Origin: Pictodentalium vernedei
Lineage: Eukaryota > Mollusca > Scaphopoda > Dentaliida > Dentaliidae
Assembly: GCA_031216915.1 (NCBI GenBank)
Contig: CM062292.1
Location: forward strand, 208,155,262-208,219,261
Reading direction: 5' to 3'
DNA length: 64,000 nt
The notes beneath the pieces are model-generated. The model had not been told where the DNA came from. It did not search any database and worked only from the letters and a program-made list of their open reading frames with translations. A program made the position numbers and the translations under genes. Positions 10,723-21,889 of the stretch are shown piece after piece; position 1 is the stretch's first letter, and each line of letters begins with the position of its first letter.

Positions 10723-12613
10723 AGAAAAACATAGAATCTCTAAATATAACTCTGATACTCTGATACAACCATTCATTACTTCATAATTTTTAATCAGTAC
10801 TTTCATGTTTCAGTTTGCACATTTGTCTCAGTTCAGACAATATTTGTGCTTGTTTTACAGCATGCTTCAAATCTGAGGCATTAAACTCTATAGAAGTTGC
10901 AAACAGAGAAAATAAATTGCTAATTATCAATGATCCCATTGTATGTTAAATTAAATCATTAGTGAGGTAGAGACTTTTAGGTGTTTTAGAAACAGGAATC
11001 AAATTCAGATTCTTCCACAAGCACAGTATGAGAATAGTGATAGGGATTTTCCTGAATTCTTTGGAAGGCTCCCTCCGAGTGGTGAGATTTGCCAATGTTG
11101 GGGAAAGAATTGAGATTTTTGTAAATTTATGAAAAGTTACTAATAAAGATACTTTTTCACTTTAAGGTAATTGTCAGCATCTATATGCATATCTGGATTG
11201 CAAAATGAGTATAAATTATAGTTAAGCCAATAATGTATGGCTGTGCTGCCCTCTTAAGTGAACTTCCATCCCAGGCATTGATTACAGTATCCTATTTGAC
11301 CATTAGAAGATAATTTGTTTTCTACAATAAACAAGCAGTTCACCACCTTCTTATGTTCCCACGGGGATTGCTTTCAATTATTCTTTATGATGACTGTCTG
11401 CCATCATAGCTTAACCTGTAACTGGTAAAGTGCTCGAAACCCATATTTGGGCTTCATTCTTAAGTGCCAGTATTAGAATTTAAAGGCTTCATATTCTGTG
11501 GATGTGCTTCATATTATCTTTAAAGTGATATTATTTTATACGTTAGGATTTGCCTTGTTACAATTTAGGGGAGAGTGCTGGCACTCTCCCATAAATTGTG
11601 ACAAGGCAAAGATGCACAAAGAAATCTTAAGGATGAAAAATAATTTAGCATTCTACCAGTCAAAGGCTTAATGCTAACTTACGCAATGTTTTGACCTTTC
11701 AGAACATGTGCTTCTACAGAGAGTGATACAGGATATCTCCAAGACAATGACAAAATTATCCTGGCTGTGGTTATTGGTTTAGGTCTTGGCTCTCTATATA
11801 GGCAGCCAAGACTTGACTTAAAATGATTGCCAGTGCACTAGACCTATGGGTTTTGTTGTAGTAGTATTTTGAGAAAATTCTCTGGACATTTATGAGATAT
11901 TGTTCACTGCATGTTGGGGAATTACTGACTAGTGAATGGGAAAAGAGTAGGACTAAAATTTCATTTGGAACTGGGTCCCTACATGACCATTAAGAAAAAT
12001 CGATTGTAGAAAAGTGGAAAATCCCTGAATGGACAACACCACTAATACAAGATATGTTTTTTTCTCATGAATTTTATAGAGTGCATGAGAAAAAGACATA
12101 ACATGCATTGGAAAACTTTCAACTAATGAATCAATGGGTACATGCTGATGCACACTAGTTGAGAATTCACTGCTTCATCTTGGAACTTTTTTTTGGCTAT
12201 TACAAATACCCACTCAGTTAAAATGTTAGCCTCTTCCCCCTCCCAAGTGTTTTAGTTCTAATTCAAAAAGCTGATCACACACTTGTTGAAAATATAAAAA
12301 AATGTAATGGAGTCACAATTTTGTGTCACAGTGTTAATTAACAGACAGTGTTCACAAACACTAAAATCTTTTGTATTAATTTCTTGCTGGGCTAGAAAAG
12401 CTGAATTCCAATTACTACATACTGGTACACTCATTCAAGATCTGTCACAAGTTTCAAAATGTATCTAACAATAATGAAGCAATGATTTTGCTAACCATTT
12501 CTGGGCAGTGTATTACAAGGCAAGATTTTGCAAATTATCATAATTTTTCATGGCAGTGATCTTTCTAATGATGACATCATGTATAAGGAAACCAACATGA
12601 ACATACTTTGCCT
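10723..12613. other. intergenic stretch with one MITE, no gene seen
   Basis: Apart from the family-3 MITE at 11418-11662 I see nothing supportable here. Open frames are short and lack splice context. Confidence 0.4.
11418..11662. mobile_element. palindromic MITE family 3
   Basis: Left end GTAACTGGTAAAGTGCT, right end AGCATTCTACCAGTCAA. Core hairpin TTACAATTTAGGGGAGAGTG / CACTCTCCCATAAATTGTG. Confidence 0.75.
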
Positions 12614-13228
12614 TTAACTCTTGCCCCGCTGAGTATTTTAAGCTATTTTCCATCAAATGATAGTCATGGTTGCTATGAAACAGCCATGACCAGATTTGAT
12701 GAAAAACTCATGAACAATTTATATATTTATTTATTGGTGTTAAAGGTCACATGATATAATGCAAAATGGCCAATTGTGACTGTGACAGTTTTATGAGTGG
12801 AGGAAGCTGGAATACCCGGAGAGAACCACCGAGCATCGATGAGCAGCTGTCAGCTCTTCAACATTCTAACTCTGTTCAAGCTCCGCTCAAGCAGGGTTAA
12901 AGCAGTTGAAGACGTGCAGTATGCTTTAGTACATGGCGTCATCATGCCCCCATGTAGGCAACCAGGATAAAGTGCCTTGCCCAAGGACACAACACAGGTC
13001 ATCCCGGATGGGGATCGGACTCGGACCTCTAGCATCGAAGTCCAACAGAGCACCACTGAACCACCATGCTCCCTCGTGAGCAATTTGACTCAAGACATCA
13101 GTGGTCAAAAAGTTGATACAGTTTCAAGGGAAAAATTTGGTTAAATGTGGACAGATTTGACTTATTTTAGTGATAAGAGATTAACTGTCCAGGGCAGGAA
13201 AATCTGCCAGCAGCAAACAAAGTGTTAA
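12614..13228. mobile_element. palindromic MITE family 5 split by a SINE
   Basis: The plus strand starts TTAACTCTTGCCCCGCTGAG and ends GCAAACAAAGTGTTAA. The core hairpin ATAGTCATGGTTGC / CAGCCATGACCAG is at about 12660-12692. The element resumes after the SINE at about 13086 with CAATTTGACTCAAGACATC. Confidence 0.7.
12717..13085 (-). mobile_element. tRNA-derived SINE inserted in MITE
   Basis: Minus strand: a head with GGTGGTTCAGTGGT and a CGAGTCCGATCCCC box-B-like motif, the core GTGTCCTTGGGCAAGGCAC, and an A/T-rich tail CACCAATAAATAAATA. The flanks GAACAATTT (left) and GAGCAATTT (right) look like a short target-site duplication. Confidence 0.75.
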
Positions 13229-13460
13229 CCCTTTACCTAACACAAATAACAAAGAATACAAGCAAAAAACAATTACTTGGATAACTAAACATTTTGAATT
13301 TTTGCCTCAAAAACATACTTATGACCCAGATTGGAACACGTTTGTTTCAATGAAAGCTATGTTTTGGCATAAAAAATGGAAAAAAATAGAAAACTTTGAA
13401 TTGCAATTTTTGTGAATAGTTCTGGCCAGTTATGGCAGTTAAATTATGTAAAGGACTGAA
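13225..13460. mobile_element. palindromic MITE family 1, degenerate
   Basis: Starts TTAACCCTTTACCTAACACA, sharing its TTAA with the preceding MITE. The centre has lost part of one stem arm, and the right end is eroded (TTATGTAAAGGACTGAA). Confidence 0.65.
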
Positions 13461-14215
13461 AAGATGGGATTGAAAGAGCACCGGGCCTTTATAATAAATT
13501 ATAAAGCAGTTTTATTCTTGCTCTGACTTCCTCAGTGGTGAAGATAGCTGAGGTATTTTGATGGAAAATGAAACATCTTGCAGCAAGCAATGGAGTTAAC
13601 TCTTAATTTATCTCATTTCTTACATAATTTAAATTTTCCAGATGAAAACCTGTGCATTTTTCCAACTTGAAAGTATCACTGAAGGTGATGGATGGTAATG
13701 ATGGTTTTGAATCAGACTTCTACAATGAAACACTCATATAAAATACAATAAAAGTATTCTTGGAAATGAAAACTTGAGTTTTCTTGAGTGAACACCATGA
13801 CTTCCTCAGTGTTTTTCAACAGATTCCAAATAGATAAGGATTTAGAACATATTTCAACAAAGCCCCAATGCAGCTTTCAGCATTAAACAGTTCACTAATT
13901 ACATGAGAGCCGGAGTTCTGCTGCTGAAGCATACTTTGGTTTCTGTAACACCAAAAGACCTATCGCCCATCACTGGAACAAGCCAACAAATGGTAATGAC
14001 AGAGAGAAATAAGGAGGTGGGGGTGGGGGGGGGGGGGGGTGTAGTGATCTGCCTGTCTCTCAATGATACATTCAGTGCTTTGGAAGTGCAATGGAGACTA
14101 ACAAAAAATTTGGTTCTGCTTTTTCATTGTCTATGAATTACTTTATGGGTGGAAATTCCACTCTTTAATTGTTTCAGGAATAATCCATTATCCATGTACT
14201 ATGCAATGAATGCTG
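13461..14215. other. anonymous intergenic sequence
   Basis: About 750 bp without a supportable gene. It includes a G-rich run at about 14020-14040. Confidence 0.4.
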
Positions 14216-14376
14216 TTAACCCTTCACCCAGTGAATCAGCTACATCCTCCAAGTAATTTACAAATTGAAAAATTGAAAAAAGATCATTTTTTCAAAAACT
14301 TTCAACAAAACCATATCATGTGACCCCTCACTGGAATGAGATTATTTGATATCCTGTATGTTGGGCAAATGGTTAA
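14216..14376. mobile_element. palindromic MITE family 2, shortened
   Basis: TTAACCCTTCACCCAGTGAA on the left and GTTGGGCAAATGGTTAA on the right. Most of the right stem arm is missing. It shares its right TTAA with the next MITE. Confidence 0.65.
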
Positions 14377-14533
14377 CTCTTTATCTAACATTATATATGG
14401 CCACCCAGTGTTTGTTGAGCACATTCCGATGAGGGGTCATAGGCTATTTTTCATGTAAAAAATGGAAATATCTAGTTATTCAGGAGATGGTTTGCAAGAC
14501 TTGTCCTGAAGTTATGTTAGGTAAAGGGTTTAA
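14373..14533. mobile_element. palindromic MITE family 1, shortened
   Basis: TTAACTCTTTATCTAACATT to GTTAGGTAAAGGGTTTAA. Only the right arm of the stem (GAGGGGTCATAGGCTAT) is kept. Confidence 0.65.
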
Positions 14534-14543
14534 CATGTTCTGT

Positions 14544-14792
14544 TTAACTCCTTGCATGCTACTGGTGGATATTCCTGCGAGGACAGGATTTCTCTTGCCA
14601 CTGAAATAAGTATAATTTTGGCACATTTAATCACATTTTCCAACTGCAAACGGAATGGATTTTCTCACCAATGATTCCTATAGTTGAATTTAAGATAAAT
14701 TTTTCAGCAAACCTAGTCATGGCTTCTGTTAAGCAGCCATGGCTAGATTTGATGAAAGATATCTTGAAAATACTCAGTGGATTAAGGGTTAA
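14544..14792. mobile_element. palindromic MITE family 5, full copy
   Basis: The best intact copy: TTAACTCCTTGCATGCTACT on the left, CTCAGTGGATTAAGGGTTAA on the right. Core hairpin CTAGTCATGGCTTCTG / AAGCAGCCATGGCTAG. Confidence 0.8.
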
Positions 14793-14978
14793 TTGGCATA
14801 ACAGGATCTGGTAACTAACATTAGGGGTGAGCCCTCTAAAGTGGACAGCAGAATTATAAACAGTCAGCCAAACTTGACGTTAAACTCGTGTTGTCACAAA
14901 AACAAAATGAAGATGTTTTGAATGATCTTAAACATTTTTTGGCAAGTGTTGTCTACTAGTTGATTATTAGGAAAAGAG

Positions 14979-15712
14979 GTAACCCTTTATCCAACTCACA
15001 GGATATCAAAATTTATTATTTTAATTATTGTTTTTCAAATTTTCAAAAAATGTCAACAAACTCATATCATGTGACCCCTCTCTCATTGGAATGAGCTCAA
15101 TGAGATCCTTCCAATGAGGGATCACAAGATATGGTTTCGTTGAAATATTTTGAATAAAAGTATTTTTTTATCTACTCAGTTTGTAAATTACACGGGCGGA
15201 TACAGTCGATTCATTAGATAAAGGGTTAAAAGGCACAAGAGATACAAGAAAGGCTTCAAGGGATGGGCCAAACCCAGACATCCATTTGGGGAAACTCTGC
15301 TTGCCGTTTTCCTGCTTTTTCAAAGTATTTTAGTTCCTATCTGGGTAGGAGCTCCAATTCAAAAATATTTTCACAATTTTCAAAAAATGTCAACAAACTC
15401 ATATCATGTGACCCCTCCCTCTTTGGAATGAGCTCAATGAGCACATTCCAATGAGGGATTATAAGATATGGTTTCGTTGAAATATTTTGAAAAATAGTTT
15501 TTTTTTATCTACTCTATTTGTAAATTACACGGGCCGATGCAGTCGAATTGTTAGATAAAGGGTTAAAAGGCATGAGAGATTTAAGAAAGGTTTCAAGAGA
15601 TGGGCAAAACCCAGACATCCATTTGGGGAAACTCTGCATGCCTTTTTCCTGTTCTTTCTAAGTATTTTAGTTCCTATCTGGTAGGAGCTCCAATTCAAAG
15701 ATATTTTCATAA
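14979..15712. repeat. 337-bp tandem duplication containing family-2 MITEs
   Basis: Unit 1 is a family-2 MITE (14979-15229) plus about 140 bp of unique sequence, including ATGGGCCAAACCCAGACATC. Unit 2 repeats the same order with a left-truncated MITE (about 15371-15566). Anchors lie 337 bp apart. The junction falls in the MITE. Confidence 0.8.
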
Positions 15713-16093
15713 TGAAGTTCTCATCCTCAGTTTTAAGAACTATGGCCACTTCAATTTTCTCACAAACATGTACATTTTAACACTTCTCAGTCACACAAAA
15801 CACTTTTCAACAATATAGCACTTTTGAAATAAAATACATGAATACTTAACACAGTTTATAAAACAGTAGTATACTATACATATATTATAAATATAAGTAC
15901 AAATCAATATAAACAAATATTATATAAAGTTCATTTACACATTTATTGTTGATCATACAATATGGCAAAGGTGATTTATTCAGCAGTCTAAAAAACTCAT
16001 ATATCGTTACATTTAAAAAAACAAAACATGGCAAGTAATAATAGTCATCAATTTTAAAATTCTCATTTTTCCAGAAAGAGTGAATTTTTTAGT

Positions 16094-16306
16094 TTAACCC
16101 CCTTCACTCTGATGTCAAAATACCAAAATTTCAGGAAGCTGTTTTTTCTCATAATGCATCTAGAAATTTAACCAATTCAATCTCGGTTGACAGAGCTCAA
16201 TGAGCTCTGTCAAACGAGATTGAATTGGTTAAATTTCTGGTTGCATTATGGGAATTTTTTTCTGCCTGAAATTTAGATACTTTGACATCAGTGTGCAGGG
16301 GGTTAA
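16094..16306. mobile_element. palindromic MITE family 4 (TTAA-flanked)
   Basis: TTAACCCCCTTCACTCTGAT on the left, CAGTGTGCAGGGGGTTAA on the right. The central stem AATCTCGTTTGACAGAGCTC type meets at TTTGACAGAGCTCAATGAGC. It lies in the presumed 3' UTR. Confidence 0.8.
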
Positions 16307-16399
16307 ACACCAGAAATAATATCAGAATGAATATTTTTCTCATTTAGTTAGGCTACTAAAAAAAATTGTTGTTTCTCAGACACATCCCTCATCACCATT

Positions 16400-16592
16400 T
16401 TTTCACCTGGAAATCTCTCCTATGACACTATTTTGTACTTGTAGGACAAATATTTACCCAACTATATCTTGTTTGACAGAGCTCACAGAGCTCTGTCAAA
16501 CAAGATATAATTGATTAAATTTTTAACTACATTATGAGAAATTTTCACTGCTGAAAACATTGGTTTGCCACATGATAGTGTAAGTAGTTAAA
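16400..16592. mobile_element. palindromic MITE family 4, degenerate copy
   Basis: The stem TATATCTTGTTTGACAGAGC / GCTCTGTCAAACAAGATATA is perfect, but the outer ends are eroded (CACATGATAGTGTAAGTAGTTAA on the right). Confidence 0.6.
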
Positions 16593-16711
16593 TTTCTGAT
16601 TTCAACAATTTTCAGAACTGTTTTGTGAATAAACAAAAGAAAAAAGGCCTCCCTCTGTCATCATAAAATCAAGGAAAAATGGCCTGAGAAACAAGAAATC
16701 TCTCTAGGCCT

Positions 16712-16791
16712 TATATTAAATAATTCTTTTGAAGTTAAAGTGAGGATTGCCTATATTAAATAATTCTTTTGAAGTTAAAGTGAGGATTGCC
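16712..16791. repeat. 40-bp direct tandem duplication
   Basis: Two perfect copies of a 40-bp unit starting TATATTAAATAATTCTTTTG and ending GAGGATTGCC. Confidence 0.9.
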
Positions 16792-16844
16792 TATATGGTA
16801 ATCTGATTACAAAAGCAAATAAAGAATTACGATCAGACTGCAGC

Positions 16845-16906
16845 TCAGTCTTGATCCAGTAGAAATTCTTTTGCCGCTTTCCTGCCCACAAAATGGTAGG
16901 CTCCCC
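16845..16906 (-). CDS. candidate terminal exon of the PLEKHG-like gene
   Basis: A strong acceptor (TTTCTTTTTCAATAG) is followed by two bases that complete the split codon from the giant exon (A+GG gives Arg), then GAYHFVGRKAAKEFLLDQD and a TGA. Length and phase fit exactly: summed with the seven other exons the total is 5277 nt, divisible by three. The peptide is charged and reads like a protein C-terminus, but I do not recognise it. The call rests on splice phase, acceptor quality and stop position only. The alternative is read-through of the giant exon to its own stop at 23150. Confidence 0.4.
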
Positions 16907-17352
16907 CTATTGAAAAAGAAATACAAAACTATTTCATTTTAGATGCGAAATTCATTTGGTTTTGTTCCATTGGACAGGCCTGGCATTCTCAAGTGAGCAG
17001 CTTTATTACCTACCTACTGAAATATTTGATGCAGATGAAATAATGCCCTCCTACTCCATGAGATATCGCCTGCCTACCCTAACAAAATTAATTATCAATA
17101 TTAAATTCATCAGAAGTGTTGTATTAAGCGGTGCATTTTACATTGTTATCCTACATTGATATTCGAAAATGGAATTCCAAAGACAAAATTTAAAGAGACA
17201 TGCCAATAACAGTGTCGCATATACTCAGCAAGATGTCATAACTTTATTACCAGACATTTGTGTGTAACGTTATCATCACTTTCGGGTTTTGTGTCATACA
17301 GCTTCTACACAACTTAAAAAATCAATAGAATAGCTGCTATGAAGTGATGTAT

Positions 17353-17604
17353 TTAACCCTTTATCTAAATAAATTGGCCACATCTGCCTGCGTAATTCAC
17401 AAATTAAGCTGTTGAAAAATTCAAAATTTTTCAAAAAATGTCAACAAAACCACATCATGTGACCCCTCATTGGAATGGGCCTGTCAAGCCCGTTCCAATG
17501 AGGGGGTCACATGACGTGGTTTTGTTGACATTTTTTGGAAAATGTTGAAAAATTTAAATAAAAACAATAAATTTTAATATTGTTGGCGTTGGGTAAAGGG
17601 TTAA
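17353..17604. mobile_element. palindromic MITE family 2, best preserved
   Basis: TTAACCCTTTATCTAAATAA to GGCGTTGGGTAAAGGGTTAA. The central stem, from about AAAATTTTTCAAAAAATGTC through GTGACCCCTCATTGGAATGG, is almost perfectly mirrored. This would be an intron 1.4 kb downstream of the presumed gene end on the plus-strand scale, so within the last intron. Confidence 0.85.
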
Positions 17605-17956
17605 AAGAAATACTTTTTTCTATATAATCAGATATAGAATATGATTATAATGTTTGGAAGACCATGAGAGTCACTTAATATGTTTCTAATATGGTATCGT
17701 TGAAGTTTATACCACTGAGAATCAGAGAAAAATAAAGAACCTGAACCAAGTCCCCAAGTCACTGTAGTAATCAATGTATGAAAAACTTTAACTCGCACCC
17801 AATGGAAAAAAGATATGTCAAAAGACCCAGAATCAATTTCAGAGTACAGTATGGCTGCCGTGGACTGGTCACTTTCCACAGGTGGGCAATATTTTCATGG
17901 ACGCTATAATATGAGATTTCAAACACTAATTATAGTAATAATCATAAAAAAATTAA

Positions 17957-17994
17957 TTAATGAAGCACCAGTGTATAAGGCGGTGCTTCATTAA
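17957..17994. repeat. short perfect hairpin
   Basis: TTAATGAAGCACC and GGTGCTTCATTAA, 13-bp arms with a 12-nt loop. Confidence 0.75.
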
Positions 17995-18489
17995 ATAATA
18001 TTTTGCTGATGATGATTTTCATTACCTGGTAAACACATGTGTGGACATCACTGCCCACTGTAATTAGAATCCGGGCTTCTAGGGGTCTTGGTGTAGCCCC
18101 TGGATTCTGGTCTTGAAAATGTTTCCCTCCATATGCTCAACACTAAACAGCCCTCCTAGAACATTTGAGGAGTGAGGTTTTTAGCTCGCTTAGATTTTTG
18201 AGAATGCCAGACCTGATTGATTGGTGTGAATGTGTTGTAACTGGATAATGATCTACACAAGAAAGAGATCATTTTTTTTTGTGATCACAGTATTGTACCT
18301 GCCTCATGAGAAGAAATATTTTTTTATGTATTGAACCAATGAAATTAACTCTCAGTGACCACCAGCATAATTAAGTGGGAGGGGTGCAGTGGGGAGGGGG
18401 TAGGAGGGGTGACAACCTCCCAATAATTTTTCAAATCGGGATGTTTTTGTCTGGACTGAAGTCTTAAAATATCAAATCTCTCTTGCAAG

Positions 18490-18727
18490 TTAACCCTTTT
18501 CTTAACACAAAAGGCAGACGACAATTGCAAACAGAATTCTTGAATAGCTCATTTTTTGCATCAAAAACATAACTTATTACCCCTCATTGGAATGAGCTCA
18601 GTGAGCTTGTTCCAATCAGGGGTCATATGCTATGTTTTTGAGACAAAATATGAAAAAAATAATGAAAAATGGGGTTTTTTGAGAGTAGCGCTGGCTGGTT
18701 TTGGCCATTACACTGGTAATGGGTTAA
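18490..18727. mobile_element. palindromic MITE family 1 with paralogous empty site
   Basis: TTAACCCTTTTCTTAACACA to ACTGGTAATGGGTTAA. The matching place in the paralogous repeat (22032-22035) is a single TTAA, so the target duplication is TTAA. Confidence 0.85.
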
Positions 18728-18919
18728 TCATGTACTTTCTTACAAAATTAGATTTGATACTTGGAGTTATGTCACAAACAAAGTCTGCCACACAAGTGGG
18801 GGTCTGTAGTACCCGATTCAAACTCTTGGTAGTCTCGGTATGGTAAATATTAATTAAATAAGCTGCATCATGACTACTACATGTATATTTTATTTATCCA
18901 TGAATAAAGTCTTGTTTTT

Positions 18920-19124
18920 TTAACCCTTTACCCAATGTAACGCTTTTCACAATAGTCGTCAATTAATTTTCATTATTTTTTCATTTTTTGTCTCAAAAAC
19001 TTAGGTTATGACCCCACTTTGGAATGAGCTCGTCAATGTTTTTGAGATAAAAATTGAAAAAATTAGTTATTCAAGAATTTTGCTCGCAAGTGTTGTCTGC
19101 TTTTCATGTTAGGTAAAGGGTTAA
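18920..19124. mobile_element. palindromic MITE family 1, stem shortened
   Basis: TTAACCCTTTACCCAATGTA to GTTAGGTAAAGGGTTAA. Much of the central right arm is deleted (GAGCTCGTCAATGTTTTTG). Confidence 0.8.
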
Positions 19125-19169
19125 ACTATAACCTCAATTGATTAATCTCCAAACTACTTCATCAAGGCA

Positions 19170-19529
19170 AGGGGGCGCAGTGGCTCAGTTGGTAGAGGTG
19201 CAGGCTGCATGCTGAGAGGCTCTCGGTTCGAATCCCACCTGTGGCAACCGCATTGTGTCCTTGGGCAAGACACGTCACCCCCATTGCCCATGTGGGGGCA
19301 CGGTGACGCTGTGTACTAAGACGTACTGCACGTCGATGGTGCACCTGTCTTCAACCAATGCTAACCCTGCTTGAGTGGAGTTAGTATGTTGGGGAGCTGA
19401 CAGTTGCTCGCCGTTGCTCGGTGGTTCTCTCCGGGTACTCCGGCTTCCTCCATCCATAAAACTGTTGTGGTCATGATTAGCTATTGTGCAGAAATATGTG
19501 ACCTTAAACACCAATAAATAAATAAATAA
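19170..19529 (+). mobile_element. tRNA-derived SINE, complete with target duplication
   Basis: The head (19170-19240) is tRNA-like: box A TGGCTCAGTTGGTAGAG and box B GGTTCGAATCCC. Then come the core GTGTCCTTGGGCAAGACAC, a body including CTCTCCGGGTACTCCGGCTTC, and the tail ACCTTAAACACCAATAAATA. A 15-bp direct repeat TACTTCATCAAGGCA flanks it (19155-19169 and 19530-19544), the sign of LINE-driven retrotransposition. This is the reference copy for the other SINEs in the window. Confidence 0.9.
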
Positions 19530-19670
19530 TACTTCATCAAGGCATGCCTTCGACAAAGGCATGCCTTGATGATGCAGTTGGAATATTTTATTGTTCAGTA
19601 CTTGAACCATCACAGTCATGATAAATCAGTTTTACACCCACCAATCAGTCCTCATTACAATGCCCTTGCT

Positions 19671-20719
19671 AGTACCCTTTCAACATAACAGTATCTCAGT
19701 AGCCAAATACATAACTTCTTCATTTAACAGCAATGTTCTGCTTTATTCAAGACTGTTATATACTGGGTACAAGTGAGTACAGACTGTGGACAACCAGATT
19801 TTTTTTTCAATTTTTCTTGTTTGGTGACAAATAAAAATGTTTTATATTTCCACATATCCTGATTGCATTCAATTATTTATATGAATGCAGCTTCAAAAAT
19901 GAGCTTTGTCTTAATTGAAATATCCTGGCAAGCAGTGGCGGCACCAGAGTTACAGAAGTGAGGGGGTACAGTTGGGTATAGCCCGCTGTGCAGCGGTGGC
20001 CTCGATGTGCAGCGCCGAGCCGGGGTGGGTTTCCCCTCCTGAAGTTGAGAAAATTTTTAAAACTTACGTTGTAAATGGTGTTCTCTGGAGCAATTTTATC
20101 CTTTTGAAACTTATTGGTTAGGTCTTTCAGTTATAGAAAACGTCATACATGGTGACATTTTAACGGAAGAATGCTGTTGTAAAGTGCGAGCACAAAGCGC
20201 CAAACGACACTCAAATCGAAAATGAAAGTAGGCTGCATTCCAAACGGATGAGTTGCATGCTCTCGATTCTACCATTCCTTGAATACTCTATTTTACTCTT
20301 GAGCGGTATGTTTCAGACCGTTTGAACGCAGAACGCCGTGTTGCGATTTGCGATTTGGGCCCTCGACTCTTGTTTGTTATTTACAGCTAATGTATGTTTG
20401 TGTGTGGAGGGGGGTGGGGGGTGGGGGGTGGGGGGGGGGGGTGCAGACACAAACATAATTTAAAAACTTCTCTGATTTAGTGCACTTGGAATATGGAATT
20501 AAGCATACCCACCATTAAACCGCAACGTATTTATTAACTATGCTTGGCAAGCCCCAGAAAAGTCACTGATTTTACTCTCTTAATTATACAATGTTTAAAG
20601 TCTGAAGAAAATAAAATGGAAGTAATGGATACAGTCTGCTGATTTGCACACTGAAAATCTAGACAGCACATAAAAAACCATACAGGCATGGCAGTGTGTA
20701 AAGAATGAGACCAACCTTA
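19671..20719. other. intronic sequence, no supported gene
   Basis: About 1 kb. It includes a segment (about 19925-20030) that looks like a decayed dispersed repeat and a G-rich tract at 20407-20441 (GGGGTGGGG repeats). Confidence 0.35.
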
Positions 20720-20956
20720 AATAGTCCAGTCAAAATTAAAACCTTGACACTTTTCGAAACAAATTTATGAATAACTAAAAACTTCATTTTTTAACATAAA
20801 AAAAAATTGCTTATGATCCCTCATAGGGACAATTGCAATCTCATTCCAATGAGAGGTTATTACCTGTTTTGGAGGCAAAAATTGAAAAAATAATAAAAGT
20901 TAAATTGTTATTTTGGAGAAGACAGCTGCCAAGTTATAGCTATTAATGGAGCTTAA
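20720..20956. mobile_element. palindromic MITE family 1, degenerate
   Basis: Recognised by TTTCGAAACAAATTTATGAA, ATTGCTTATGATCCCTC / GAGAGGTTATTACCTG and the right-arm phrase AGCTGCCAAGTTATAGCTAT. Confidence 0.5.
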
Positions 20957-21196
20957 CCCTTTACCTAACGTAACAGCCAAAACCGCCAGTGCTGTTCACA
21001 AAAATTACCATTCAATTTTCATTATTTTTTTCTTTGTTTTGTCACAAAACATAGCTTATGACCCATCATTGGAACAAGCCCATTGAACTCATTCCAATGA
21101 GGAACCATAAGCTATGTTTTGGACACGAAAAAAAAAAAAAAAATAGACATTCAAGAATTTTGTATCATCTGCCTTTTGAGTTAGGTAAAGGGTTAA
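20953..21196. mobile_element. palindromic MITE family 1
   Basis: TTAACCCTTTACCTAACGTA to GAGTTAGGTAAAGGGTTAA. Stem CATAGCTTATGACCCATC with its complement; A-rich run at 21130-21143. Confidence 0.82.
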
Positions 21197-21889
21197 GGTG
21201 TGATGAAATACATTAGGCTGATGGTGTGCTGTCATGTACCAAAGAAGGGGATCATGCACTGTAGAGAGGGGAACTGATTTATAGAACAGATGCCTAGAGG
21301 CATTCAATGAAACATTGATTTTTTGCAACAATGGGGTTAGCAACATGCAGTGGAAATATATTGGGGCATTCAAGTATGCTTCATATTTTTAAAAAAAGGC
21401 ATTGATAAACCATCATGTGCAATGATGCCGGCGGGATGGAGGCAACTGCCCTCCCTGCCTTCAAACCATGGGGGTGAGAGGGGGCACACAATGCCCTTCA
21501 CAGTCTGTCACTCAAAATTTTTCATTGATTTATCCTCGAAGATAAAATACACCCCAAATCCATTTTTAGAGCTTTCAAAATTCAATGGGGAGATGTGGGA
21601 GGAGGTGCCCCCATCCTACTGGGAGGAGGCACCTCCTCTCAAACTCTCCGATCTAGGGCCTTCGCCTTCAAGACATTCATGCTTCAGCATGTCATGGTGG
21701 GGCTGCTAGTGCAAGTAAATGCCCTTTTCCTGGGATCTGATCCCTTCCCCCACCCCTTCCCTGAAGTACTTCAGGGATCCCTGATCATGTATGTAAAAAC
21801 ACCAAAAAATACTACCCCCCCAAAATGCATATTTTTCTGTCATAATGATAGTTGAAACAAGCTGGGAAGTTAGAAGACTGATATTTGAT
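21197..21889. other. intronic sequence, no supported gene
   Basis: About 690 bp. Plus-strand frames at 21350-21855 are open but GC-skewed and low in complexity (GGAGGAGGCACCTCC), and show no family signature. Confidence 0.35.

Larger units (their letters stand above)
15942..16844 (-). other. possible 3' UTR with two AATAAA signals
   Basis: If the exon ending at 16845 is terminal, the next 900 nt on the minus strand would be 3' UTR. Minus-strand AATAAA motifs occur at 15975-15980 and 15942-15947. The interval contains two palindromic MITEs (16094-16306 and about 16400-16592) and a 40-bp direct duplication (16712-16791). No transcript evidence is available, so this is inference. Confidence 0.25.
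18340..19670. repeat. dispersed repeat with three insertions (occupied copy)
   Basis: The flanking pieces match 21890-22390 in order: a GGGAGGGGT-rich start, CAATAATTTTTC, then ACTACATGTAT-TTTATCCA, then GGCATGCCTTGATGA. Here the sequence is interrupted by two family-1 MITEs (18490-18727, 18920-19124) and a SINE (19170-19529). Confidence 0.75.

Noticed and set aside
16956..17159. Plus-strand open frame of 67 codons next to the candidate terminal exon
   Set aside because: Composition is like the surrounding AT-rich DNA, with no homologue recognised and no splice partner.
19170..19240. Possible functional tRNA gene (box A and box B present)
   Set aside because: Stem pairing beyond the boxes is poor and the sequence continues into a SINE body with a tail and target duplication; it is a SINE head.
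21350..21855. Overlapping plus-strand frames of 119 and 86 codons
   Set aside because: They lie within an intron of the minus-strand gene, in low-complexity GGAGG/CACCTCC sequence, with no family signature or splice context.
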